A DNA stretch of 35,000 bases, taken from Zygnema circumcarinatum. Its lineage: Eukaryota > Streptophyta > Zygnematophyceae > Zygnematales > Zygnemataceae. Positions 1-9,785 of this stretch are shown one piece after another. The position numbers and the translations under genes were made by a program. The stretch spans positions 3,589,894 to 3,624,893 of the forward strand of contig CM074807.1 in the NCBI GenBank assembly GCA_037447605.1. Reading direction: 5' to 3'. How positions within the stretch are numbered: the first letter of the stretch is position 1; each line of letters starts with the position of its first letter. Under the pieces are notes generated by a model, which saw only the letters and a program-made list of their open reading frames with translations, searched no databases and was not told the DNA's origin.

Positions 1-77
1 TCTCTCCCCTTCTCCCCCTCCCCTCCCCTCCCCTCTCCCTCCACATATCTAACCTGTGTTGAACGATGTGGTGGTAG
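1..77 (+). other. 3' part of an intron, CT-rich
   Basis: The first 41 bases are a C/T-only tract, followed by a short linker and the AG used by the exon at 78. It reads as the polypyrimidine end of an intron of the gene that runs in from the left. Confidence 0.5.
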
Positions 78-368
78 GAGCTGGACATCGTGATTGCCGG
101 CAAGGTCCGAACCCTCACTTCTCGCGCCACAGTGAACGGCGCCCTCTTGAGCTTCAAGGGGGGTCTCCAGATGACCCTCCTCCCCGGGGGGCTCTCCCTC
201 TCCTGCCCCGCCGTAGTGGCCCGCGGGCAGGCCTTCTACTTGGAGGCCGCGTGGATGGAGGCGGAGGACCCCCCGCGGCGGAAGCGACTCGTGCGGACCT
301 TCGACACGGAGGGCATGGTCGTGTCGACCACGCTCTACACGGAGACCAAACGAACAAGTGGTGACTAA
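78..368 (+). CDS. Terminal exon of a gene starting left of the window; possible DUF3598/lipocalin-like plastid protein
   Basis: An acceptor (GTGGTAG, AG at 76-77, after a CT-rich tract) opens a frame beginning ELDIVIAGKV that ends at TAA 366-368. About 96 residues are visible, including LLPGGLSLSCP, FYLEAAWM and a run ending TTLYTETK. The pattern of a binding-barrel strand with PGG, then FYLEA-W, basic residues, R-T-D and a final T-LYTE recalls the C-terminal strands of plant DUF3598/lipocalin-like plastid proteins. This is remembered family resemblance, not a search result. The last residues (KRTSGD) look like an unconserved tail. In-frame TAG at 75-77 shows the frame must be entered by splicing. 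An overlapping frame (56-364) is arginine- and proline-rich and looks like a shadow. The exon is well supported as coding by its composition; the family assignment is tentative. Confidence 0.5.
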   Translation, partial: ELDIVIAGKVRTLTSRATVNGALLSFKGGLQMTLLPGGLSLSCPAVVARGQAFYLEAAWMEAEDPPRRKRLVRTFDTEGMVVSTTLYTETKRTSGD

Positions 369-590
369 CTAAGATTGACCAAACTGAGGGACACAACACG
401 GTGACTAAGCGGTGACTAAGTAGTGATCAAACCAAGGGACCCAACACGGAGACTAGGGGGTGATTAAACCAAGAGCGAGGGCTAAACAGAGGGGTTCTGG
501 AGGGTGACTAAGTGATGACTAAGTGACGATTGAGCAATGACTAAACGAAGGGACGAAGCGGTGACCAAACAGAGAAAAGCATGACTAGGA
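359..590 (+). repeat. Degenerate GTGACTAA short tandem repeat
   Basis: Imperfect copies of GTGACTAA/GTGATCAAA/GTGACGATTG recur every 8-40 bases, mixed with recurring AAGGGAC and CAACACGG pieces. The array begins at the last codons of the upstream gene and extends into its 3' flank. No coding frame of note crosses it. Confidence 0.6.
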
Positions 591-2435
591 TAGAGGACAA
601 TTTTGAAGGTGCCGGTCGGGGTCACATGTGCGATGAAACAGTTCTGTAGGACACAACAGACCGGCCCGCCATAGAACGGCGGGTCTAGTTTTAGGTCTAG
701 TTATAGTTTTGGGGTCGTTTCTATGTCAACGCGGGCAGTTTAGAAAATAAAGAAAAGGAACAAAGAAATATTTGGCAGGGACCGAAAAATATTGGAAGGA
801 CCCCCGGTTTTATGTTTCGGTCCGCTTTTTTTGGCCAGGTTCAATGCACCCGAGCAGGTCAACTGCGCTTGTTTTTTTCTGATCATAAGTTTTGAAATCG
901 TCAACCTACGAATGTGACGAACTCGCGTTGCGACAGAATTTTGGCCACGGGCGGCGACGATCTCACATGACGACAAAACGAGGGACTGACAATGCGGACA
1001 AAGCACCGACCTGTTTTCATGTTACTTAGGCCGTACGCTTTCTATGGCGCAGATGACATCGGCAAGTTCGGAATTAGTATTCGAAAAATCTTAAATGGAA
1101 TCGGGTCATGTACTTACTTTTGATACGTTGTTTCATGGTATCTGATTTTTCTTGTCAGGGCGATCCTTTTTGGGTACCCTAAAACCGAACGGGTTGAGAA
1201 ATTGAAAAACGATTTTTTGCTTAATTTCTGAAGTCGTATTATTGAAGAGGGTTCAATTTTGAACACTCGAGGTCAAACCTTTTTCGATTTAAGAACGCGA
1301 AATGTCTTTTTTTTTAATGTTCAAAAGCTCAATTGGTTCGGTCGCAAGTGTGGATTCCACTTTTTGCCACGTTGGTTCCGTGCGGTTCGAGGAATTTGGC
1401 TAGCCCGGATTGCATTTTTTTCCGAACGACTTCTTTAGTCGATCCAGATCAACAATTTCTGTACGAAACTCCGGGTCCACGCGCCTAGGGATCCGCTTAA
1501 AATCTCGTTGTTGCTCGGTGGACCCAAGGAAATCTCAAGTTGAAAACCAACGAAATGAATTGTTCAATGTGCAATTGGTGTCCATAAAAACTATACAGTA
1601 TTGAGAAACGAATTTAGGAATTCATTTCTCATTTCTTAAAATGAATCGTGTTCACAAGTTTTCTTTGAGAAACTGGTTTTAAATTATTTTTTGAGAATCC
1701 AAAATCTTTAATTTCTTTTTTCTCAACCTGTTCGGCTGTACGGTACACTTAATCGCCCTATTGTCGTTACTGTCCGTACAGGATAGCAATACCAAAATAG
1801 TACGATTTTTTGTCATATTATACATCGTTTACCGTACGATACGAATGTTCCGGTTGATTGTACCTCAATTCAAATACGACAAGCTACCAATCAGTTAATC
1901 CGCATCTTAAAATTTGTCATGTTGTACGGACAACGCTATCGACATCAAGTGGTACGGCAAAAAAGCTTCCACGAAACTACGTTCCCCGATCCTGGAAGGC
2001 CACCAAACTTAAGGAAAGTACAATCCTCCGCAAAACGACAGATCAGCATCCGTACGATGAGCTCCAAACTCGCCACGTGGCACGTGCTGAGCCGCCCTCT
2101 TCGTACGGTGGGTCCCACAGGTCGCGGGCGGTTCAGTCCAACTTTTTCGCCTCAGGGCCGTACCGCCACCTGGAATCCGTACGAAGCCCCTTCGTCCGTA
2201 CAGGATAATTTGGACTGTTTCCTGGTCGGGGTTCGGCTCGCCCAAACGTTTTCCCTGGCCTGCCCGTCCACGTGGCAAGCACGCCGTACAGGTGAACGAG
2301 GGCAGAAAATGTTTTTTTCGCTCTGCCCAGTCTATGGGAGTTTGGTCCCGTTGAACAGTTACGCTGTTCCGTGTCAGGCAACTGCAGGCCCCTCTTTCAA
2401 GGCCGCCCCTCACCCACTGCCCCTACGCGGGCCGT
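591..2435. other. Intergenic region upstream of GRAS gene 1, no gene seen
   Basis: The AT-rich part (591-1740) has frequent stops in all frames and no recognisable protein. From about 1737 to 2291 the sequence becomes richer in CpG and carries roughly fifteen GTAC sites, many as CCGTAC. ORFs over 1858-2716 have biased composition and no recognisable motif, so I treat them as chance. The region most likely holds the promoter and 5' flank of the GRAS gene that starts at 2668. Confidence 0.5.
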
Positions 2436-2575
2436 CTCCAGGGAGGGAGGGAGGGAGGCCATGGGGGGTGGGCGGGGCTCAAAATCTCTGCTCTCGCGTG
2501 GGAGAGAGTTGGAGAGCGGGAGAGAGGGGGAGGGGGAGGGAGAAGGAGAGGGAGAGGGAGAAGGAGAGGAGTCTG
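2436..2575 (+). repeat. Purine-rich GGGA/GAGAGG tract
   Basis: GGGAGGGAGGGAGG is followed by GAGAGGGGGAGGGGGAGGGAGAAGGAGAGG-type sequence. The tract lies about 100-230 bp before the GRAS start codon and may fall in its promoter or 5' UTR. Confidence 0.7.
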
Positions 2576-2667
2576 TTATGTACGACCAGAACTAGGTTTT
2601 CTTTGACAGAGGAGGAGGCCCCGCCTTGCCGGAAGCTTAGCGACGGCGCGTTTAGAGTTCGCAGTGC

Positions 2668-5600
2668 ATGGCTGCCTTCTGTGCGGGCCTTCGCGGGTTT
2701 GAATTTAACGACATAGACGCGCTGGCAGTGCTGCTGGCCATGGCGGACGAGAGGGGGGAGGCGAGAGGGGGGGGAGGGGGGGGAGGGGCTCCGCCACTGA
2801 AGCGGACGTGCAGGTGAGTGTGTGAGAGAGAGAAAGAGAGGGAGAGAGAGAGAAAGAGAGGGAGAGAGAGAGAGAGGGGGGAAAGAGAGAGATAGAGAGA
2901 GAGTGTGGGGGCAGGGCGATGGAGGAGGAGAGAGGACGAGCCGATGGACAGGGCATAGGGTGGGGAGGGGGTGGGGGGGGGGGAAGGGGTAAGGAAATGG
3001 TGAGGGTGAGCAGGTGGATGGGCCGGGGAGAGAGAACGTATAGAAAAAGAAGAGAAAGGAGAAGCAGGAGAGAGTAAGCGGCGAGAGAGAAAGGGAAGAG
3101 GGAAAGGGGGGAGGAGGGGGGATGGGGAAGAGGCAGGGTCAGAGTTAGTGAACTGGGAGTGGAAGGGTGAGAGCGATGTAGGAGGAGGAGGAAGTAGAGA
3201 GGCATGGTAGCTTTGAGGTGACTTGGGAATCGTGAGTTTTTGGCTATTTTCAGAATTTGTTGCTCTCGCATGTATGCGTTTCAGCTACAATGCAATAACT
3301 TATTTTGCTGTGCATGTTGCAGGTCTCCGTTAGATTTCTGTTTTACTCCACCATCCATTATTCAGCATGAAGTTCCTTCTTCATTGCCTGCTTCTGCCGA
3401 GATAGGCCTTTCTCTCCCTCCCCTTCTCGACATGTCGCCGTTGAAGGAGGGAGCTCGCATTATAAACAGCCTCTCTCAGCTCCAAAACAAGCTGCTTGAA
3501 AACTCGTTCCTTGGTGGTACGTTAGCGCAGGTTCAAGCTGCTGAGAAGGAGGGGCTTGAAATGGCGGCTGGGCATTCCTATCTTCAAAGGAGATGGAATC
3601 TTCCTGTAGGGCCAACAGGCGGAATAGCGCTACCAGGAGGAGAAAATGAGAGAAGCAATGGAAGTGCAACTTCTGCTCTTCGTGATGTGGGAGGAGGAGA
3701 AGGAGAAAGCTGGCCAGGATGGGTGGGGGAGTGCCCTGATAACAATGACGATGGAACTCTGGCAGCCATAGTTAGGGCGAGTGTGAGATTGGGAGGGGGA
3801 GGCGGGGAAGGAGGGGGAGGGGGAGGGGGGAGGGGAGGGGGAGGAGGGAGAGGAGGTGGATGTTGCGTGTCGGGAGGCTCAGCAGCAGGTTCAGCATGTG
3901 GGTGGGAGTCTGCAGTTTCAGCAACTTCAGACATGGAAATTGCAGAAGTGATGCAAGGAACGCCGTTTAATGACGTGCTTTCCCAGTTTGCTATTCGGCA
4001 GGGTGAGGAAGACATGAAATTTCAAATCTCGAATGCGGCTGACGGAGGACTGAATTTGAATGGGAATTTTCTGCAGCAGCAGCAGCAGCAGAGAAGATCA
4101 TGGCTGAGAAACGACGGTTTGGGGGAGCTCTCTCCAGGCCCAAAGCTCGCACGTGCGGGATCAGAGGACCAAGAATGGGTACCTGCATCTTCCCCTGTTC
4201 ACGGCTCCCTGCAGAAGCAGAGTGCTGCCTTGCCGAGTACTCATTGCGAACAGATGAAACTTTTCCCTCCCCAGCGTTGGAACTTATCTGCCTCTGCGGC
4301 AGACTCGTGTGAAGAGTCCGCTGTGCATGTAGGAATGTTTCTGGAAGAATCGCAGACATCGGAGCTGTCGGCCGTCCGATCATGCGGTGGCCGATCCAAC
4401 GGTGGAGAAGAATCGGAGCTTCAATTCTCTGCAGCATTGCTATCGCAGCCGGTATCTGAAATCCTTCGAGCTTTTGCAAACCCTACTTTTTCTGGAAGTC
4501 CTGTAAGAAATAGCAGCGGGTTTGAAGGCGGAGCTGGGGAGGGAGGAGGAGGAGGAGGAGGAGTTTCTCTGCCCATGTTGGGAGAGAATGATGGGAGGGG
4601 ACTGCCTGAGACGCTTCTGAGGGACCTTCTTGTTTCGCTAGCGGGATCCATTGCGACTAATGATCAGGTGGAAATTTCTTCATACTTTTGTATTAGGAGA
4701 TTTTCGAAGAGGGAAAGGCCGTGTGGTTTCCCGTGGTTGCTTCAAGATGTAATCATTCTGGAGTCTTTGGATGACTGCGTTCTTTTCCTGTCTCTCTCCT
4801 TTCTTGGTTAGGCAAACACCTCGTCTCTGTCTCGTTTTCTCCCTTTGGAAGGAGTGCGGCGTGAGAGACATTGTAAAACTGGAACAGACCCAAGAGGAGA
4901 TCGAGTGGAGCATCTGTAGTCGATGCAGAGAGGAAACCTTTGTTCCGTTCTACGTTCTTGTATCTCTCTCATCCCCCTTCTCTCTCTTCTCTCTCTCTCT
5001 CCCCCCTTCTCCCTCTCTCTCTCTCTCTCCCCCCTCTCTCTCTCTCTCTCTCTCTCTGTGCAGATTCAAACCCGTCACTTTGTAGGGCTGCTGCGCGGGC
5101 ATGCGGACCCTGCCGGCTCCGTCTCTCAGCGCGTGTGCTTCTACTTCCTCGACGCCCTCCTCACGCGAGCCGCGGGGGGCGGAGCTGCGCGCTTTGACAT
5201 GGCCCCCCTCCTCTCCGACCTGGTGGGAGAGACTCCCAACCTACTCCCTCTCTTTGTCCTCCCTCCCTCCCCCCTGTGTCTCACGCCAATGGAATGTAGT
5301 CACTATCTCTTGCCAATCTTCTCCCCCCCCCATTCTCCCCCCCCCGTCTCTCTCTCACTCTCTCTCCCCCTTCTACCTCGCCCCCCCTTCTCTCACACTC
5401 TCTCTCTCCCCCTTCTCCCCTTCTCTCTCACTCTCTCTCTCCCCCTTCTCTCTCTCTCTCTCTCCCCCTTCTCTCTCTCCCCCCCTTCTCTCTCACTCTC
5501 TCTCTCTCCCCCCCTTCTCTCTCACTCTCTCTCTCCCCCTTCTCTCTCTCCCCCCCTTCTCTCTCACTCTCTCTCTCTCCCTTCTCTCTCTCCCCCCTTC

Positions 5601-6876
5601 TCCCTCTTCTCTCTCACTCTCTCTCTCTCCCCCTTCTCTCTCCCCCCCTTCTCTCTCACTCTCTCTCTCCCCCTCCTCTCTCTCACTCTCTCTCCCCCTC
5701 CTCTCTCTCTCTCTCTTCCCAGGCCCTTCGTGAACCTCTGGCCGACTTCCTGTCGAGAAGTCCCCTCCTCGACTTCTGCCACGCGGCGGGCAGCGGAGCC
5801 ATCTTGGAAGCTCTTGCGGGAGCGAGCCGGATCCACATCGTTGATCTCGGAATGTGGACCCACCGGGGTCAATGGAGCACCTTCCTTAGGGCTTTAGCGG
5901 CGCGCCCTCGGCCGCCCGCCCACGTCAGAATCACAGGGGTCCAGATCCCAGAGGGGGGGGAGGGGGGGCTAGGAAGGGGTAGTCCGCAAACGTCGGCCTC
6001 CGAAATAGGAGAAGATTTAGTGAAGCTCGCAACGCAGTTGTGTATCTCTTTCGAGTTCCATGTGGTGGAATCGCGGCTGGAAAAGCTGCAGCCGGCGATG
6101 CTGCGAGTCCGACCCCATGAAGCTTTGGGGGTTTACTGTTCCATGCGGCTACATAGTCTGTGCGATTCAACGGTGGTGAGGTCGAATCCGAGAGATGTCG
6201 CTCTGCAGGTGTGCAGGTTCTTCTTCTTCTTCTTCTTCTTATTCTTCTTCTTCTTCTTCTTCTTCTTCTTCTCGTCTCAAACCACAACCAAACTAAACCA
6301 ACGAATGGATCAATAAGCGAAGACATTTTATGAAATCAAAAGCAAACCCAAATCAAATTAAACTAAAATCTTCTCCCTCTCACCCCTCCCTCTCTCCCTC
6401 TGCAGCGCATCCGGCAGCTGCGGCCCCAAGTGTTGGCCATTTCCGAGCTGGAAGTCGACCACAACAACCAATTCTTCATGGCGAGGTTCAGAGAGGCCCT
6501 CGACTTTCACATGGTCCTAATGGACTCCCACGAGGGAGTGATGTCACGAGAGAGCCCCCAACGGCAGCTCTATGAGCGCTCCGTTGTGGCTCGTGACGTC
6601 ATCTCCGTAGTGGCCTGCGAGGGCTTGCAGAGGGTGGTGCGCTCCGAGCGGCTCGACCAATGGCGGACGAGGCTCACACGTGTGGGATTCCAGGGACGGG
6701 AGGTGGGCATGGAGCTCGCCGCCATTCTGAGCGAGCGGATGAAGCGGTTCCATGTGGGGTTCTCCGTTAGACGGTGGGGGGGGGCGGCGCAGCTCACATG
6801 GAAAGGGAGGCCGTTGGCGACAGCGTCGGCGTGGCAGCCGACGGAGGAGGGGCTCTCTGCTGTTGTGCACCTGTAA
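2668..6876 (+). CDS. GRAS-domain transcription regulator, gene 1 (five exons)
   Basis: Exons: 2668-2813, 3323-4667, 5064-5222, 5723-6208 and 6406-6876, about 868 aa. Intron 1 is phase 2 and the others phase 0; all are GT-AG. The ATG at 2668 sits in GCAGTGCATGG, and the frame upstream of it is closed by TAG. Residues 1 to about 520 are low-complexity: a Gly-rich run near residue 37, a long Gly/Arg run (coded around 3788-3863) and six Gln (near 4074-4091). The GRAS domain follows: a leucine-rich region LPETLLRDLLVSLAG, the VHIID-type core IHIVD at about 587-591, LEKLQPAMLRVRP of the second leucine-rich/PFYRE region, FREALDFH, and a C-terminal SAW motif (ATASAWQP, SAW at 853-855). GRAS proteins are nuclear transcription regulators. 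No DELLA motif is present, and I cannot place the subfamily. Most land-plant GRAS genes lack introns within the domain, so three here are notable. Confidence 0.93.
2756..3145 (+). repeat. GA/GGGA-rich purine tract, last part of exon 1 and intron 1 of GRAS gene 1
   Basis: The tract starts in exon 1, where it encodes the Gly run, and continues through intron 1 (2814-3322) as GAGAGAGAGAAAGAGAGGGA-type sequence. The sense strand is purine. It is complementary in type to the CT-rich introns 2 and 3 of the same gene. Confidence 0.8.
4960..5058 (+). repeat. (CT)n tract at the 3' end of GRAS gene 1 intron 2
   Basis: CTCTCT with CCCC interruptions runs up to the TGTGCAG acceptor at 5063. It serves as an extended polypyrimidine tract. 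Confidence 0.85.
5290..5719 (+). repeat. CT-rich microsatellite filling intron 3 of GRAS gene 1
   Basis: CTCTCTCTCCCCCTTCTCTC-like units recur along most of the 500-bp intron (5223-5722). The apparent ORFs across it on both strands consist of Ser/Leu/Pro or Arg/Glu repeats and are artefacts. Confidence 0.85.
6217..6272 (+). repeat. (TTC)n microsatellite in GRAS gene 1 intron 4
   Basis: About eighteen TTC units with one ATTC interruption lie just downstream of the exon 4 donor. Confidence 0.9.
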
Positions 6877-6928
6877 ACTACGGGCGGAATTTGAGGTGTG
6901 TAAATGAGTAGAGAGTGAGTGGCCCTAG

Positions 6929-7072
6929 TGAGAGAGAGAGAGTGAGAGAGAGGGGGGGAGAGAGAGAGAGGTGGGGGGAGAGGGAGGTGGGGAGAGAGAG
7001 AGCGAGAGAGAGTGAGAGGTGGAGGGAGAGGGAGATGGAGAGAGAGAGAGAGCGAGAGAGGGAGCGAGAGAC
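6929..7072 (+). repeat. GA-rich repeat in the likely 3' UTR of GRAS gene 1
   Basis: GAGAGAGAGTGAGAGAGAGG-type sequence starts about 50 bp after the GRAS stop codon. It is followed by a T-rich stretch with a run of about 18 T (7215-7232). Confidence 0.8.
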
Positions 7073-9574
7073 GAATTGATTGATTCATTTGTGGCATACT
7101 GAGGCGGGAGAGAGTGCCAAAAACCGTTCTTTCGTATTTGATTGATACACTGACATTTGTTTTCCATAGACGAGAGAAATTTCTCAGGGATATGGTTAAT
7201 TTTTTCCTTTTTTTGTTTTTTTTTTTTTTTTTCAACAAGTTGTTGGGTGCTCTAGCCTTATTTGTCGGTAGCGCCGGAAACTATGTAGGAATAAGAGCAC
7301 CAGATGATCACACGTGTGACCGTAAATGCGGGAAATTGCATTGGGTCAGTGCATAGATGCAATTTTTCATTAATTTATCCGAATTCCTTTTGGGGGGTAG
7401 TTTAGGGTTTATGGGTAATTTTTCATTTGTAAAGGAGAGAGGATATTGGAGTCGCCGACTTTTCATTTCAATTTCAAAAAATGATTTCTTACTGTTTCCG
7501 AATCTGTGTTGTGGCAACTGTTGGGTGGTTTGTGCCCGTTTTGGTTCAACCAGACTTGAAAGTTTGAGCGCTCTCTAAGCACGTGTTGGACCAACCATTG
7601 CCAGTGGTTGCGAAACCATTCATTCGTGACCCAATCAACCATTGCCAATGGTTGCCAATCATTGAATTGCGAACCCTTGGATGGCCAACCATTGGCATCT
7701 CATGGCTCTCCAATGGTTGGCGATCCCATGGTCCGTCCGCCCTGTGCAGTTATGCCCCGACCGTTCCTTGTTGCTTTTTAGCTTCTCCATGAACCTACCA
7801 CAAGATCGATCAACCGTTGGCCATTGATCGTTGACCGTTGACCAAGGTGGTTCGCCTATACTGCTCCAAAAGTAGTGTTTGTAGCACGCAAAAGTTATTG
7901 AGCACAATCCTCTTGCATAGTGCCACCTCTGAACTTCAAACAAAAACGTTTTGTTTGTGGTGGAGGCTCTCAAGGCGAGGCTCAAGCTCTCCATCTCTCC
8001 AGCTCTCAAGGTTTTAGAACAATGTTAGGGCTTAGGGTTCAGATTTTAAAGCTCATTGACGATAATTGCTAACGGTCGGAGCGGCGGACAGCCCAGCGTC
8101 GCGAGCAAGCGGAGATATCACACGTGCGAACGAAGGCTACAGTTCAAAGCCGGACGAGCGCAGATGGCGGGAAAGCGATCGGACCGTAGATCTGTGTAAG
8201 CGCTGGGATGGAGTGAACATGAACCGTTGGATGCTGTCACGTCACGGGCATGTCGATGGGCAAAACAACATTGAGATTTTCGCTGGAACTGGTTTGGAAG
8301 TATTTTGAGGCTGTCGTGGCATGATGTCAGTGGCAGATGCAAGGACGGTTTGGAGCGGGATGTGGGATGGCCGCATGCATGGGTCGAGGGAGATGGCGAT
8401 GGCATGAATGGGACATGCGCAACAACAACAACAACCCTAAGCCCTAAAAATGCAGCGAGGGAGGAGCCATGGATGGATGGGGTCGCCAACAAGTCCATTG
8501 CTGTGGTCCAACCGACCGACTTTGAAGTCCGCCGCGCTGCGCTCCGAACAGCACCGCACGGCGGCGAGGTTTGCGGGCGGCCAATCCGGCAGAGGCCGTC
8601 CTTCAGCTGAGAACGTTGTCGCTTGCGGCGAGTAACGTCAATATCGGCATATCGCCGGCGCATCGGCCGTGATGCCTGCCGGTCTGCCGTCGGCCGCTGA
8701 CGGAGGCGGTGGATGGAATCGTACGGTACCGACAACCGGCAGCTCCTGTCCGATACAGTCGATGTGCTGGCGATATTTCAATACTACCTCGAAAACGACA
8801 AAGAAGCCGCCCAATCGTTCCGTGTGCCCGTATCGCGACCCCACTCCTGCCTGGAAGCTTCCTCAAGTAATCAGTGGCTTCGGATAGGGTTCCTAACGTA
8901 GCGCTGTACCGTTGACGATTAAAGCCATACGGGCACACCACAAATTTGATCTACCGTTCAAGGTAACGGACACATTGGTACGACACGTTAGGTCACGTTC
9001 ACTTTTGGAGGTGAGCCGGGCCGAAAGGTTCCGTCGGGTCGATAACGTCCTTAAAGTACGGCTGACTTTTGGCACATTCCCTAAACGACAAAATAGTGTC
9101 ATGATATTCGGCTGTAGTCATGAGAATGACATCATCTTTCTGAGCATTCACAAAACGACAAAATGACTTCGCAAGTATCGTACCTACTTTTGTCGTTTGC
9201 ATATGTCCTCTGTCACTCCCGTTCTCGTGCGGCCCGCCACTAGCGACAGCTTCCAGTCCAACAGTTCGGATTTCGTACAGTCGTCCGGCAATTCGGCTAA
9301 CGGTCGACGCAATAAACGACAAAAAATAACGACGCACCGACATTTTTCGTTAGCAATTCCCGTCTGGCGTGGTCTCCGTACTGGTTCATGTGCGAACTTG
9401 CAAGCCGTTGCGCCGTGTAACTGCGCGCATGTGACCTCACTGACGTCACCGATGGGCCGCGCGGCGAAAGGACGGCGCCGCTTCACTGACGAGGCGCGGA
9501 CCGCCATGAATGTCTCTCTAATCACTCCCTCACTCCCCCTCCACCTCCCTCCCGCTCTCTCTCTCTCTCTCACA
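7073..9574. other. Intergenic region between GRAS gene 1 and the GH5 gene, no gene seen
   Basis: No frame shows a recognisable protein. From 7584 to 7735 there is a palindrome cluster of CCATTG/CAATGG. From about 8060 to 9500 the sequence is clearly richer in CpG than its flanks and carries five AAACGACAAA-type motifs between 8792 and 9324. The 205-codon frame on the minus strand (8118-8735) has Ser/Arg/His-biased composition and no motif. The 3' part should include the promoter of the GH5 gene. Confidence 0.5.
7584..7735. repeat. Palindromic AACCATTG/CAATGGTT cluster
   Basis: Repeated direct and inverted copies of CCAACCATTG, CCAATGGTTG and CCATTGGC occur within 150 bp. Several can pair as short hairpins, for example CCATTGCCAATGG near 7639-7651. 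Confidence 0.65.
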
Positions 9575-9622
9575 CTGCTTCCCACTCCCACTCCCCCTCC
9601 CCCTCCCCCTCCCCCTCTCCCT
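9575..9622 (+). repeat. CCCCTC tandem repeat in the GH5 5' flank
   Basis: CACTCCC then CCCCTCCCCCTCCCC units lie about 165-210 bp before the GH5 start codon, in a pyrimidine-rich 5' region (9516-9740). The opposite strand is a potential G-quadruplex former. Confidence 0.7.
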
Positions 9623-9785
9623 ATCCTAAAAAAATATACAGTGTCCTGCGCTCTAACCCGATCTCTGTCTGCCGTACTCCTCACTCTCTCCTCCCACACC
9701 TCTCTCCCACTCTTATTTTCAGTCTCCTCCCCCCAGATCCTCCTTCACGACAGTGAGATCTTTTGACTGCCCCAAAAGCGGCGCC

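Noticed and set aside
1858-2716. Overlapping ORFs upstream of GRAS gene 1
   Set aside because: No recognisable motif or splice support; the frames run through the GTAC-rich flank and the purine tract.
2668-2813. DELLA motif in the GRAS gene 1 N-terminus (DIDALAVLLA)
   Set aside because: Superficial similarity only; the DELLA/LExLE and TVHYNP motifs are not seen, so no gibberellin-repressor role is claimed.
2705-3271. 188-codon minus-strand frame
   Set aside because: It is the complement of the GA-rich tract of exon 1/intron 1 and consists of Leu/Ser/Pro repeats.
4923-5897. 324-codon and overlapping 210-codon forward frames
   Set aside because: Most of the length is the CT microsatellite of GRAS intron 3; only 5064-5222 is real coding (exon 3). 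The Ser/Leu/Pro runs are composition artefacts.
8118-8735. 205-codon minus-strand frame in the CpG-rich intergenic zone
   Set aside because: Arg/Ser/His-biased composition, overlapping frames on both strands of similar length and no domain. GC-rich DNA lacks stops by chance.
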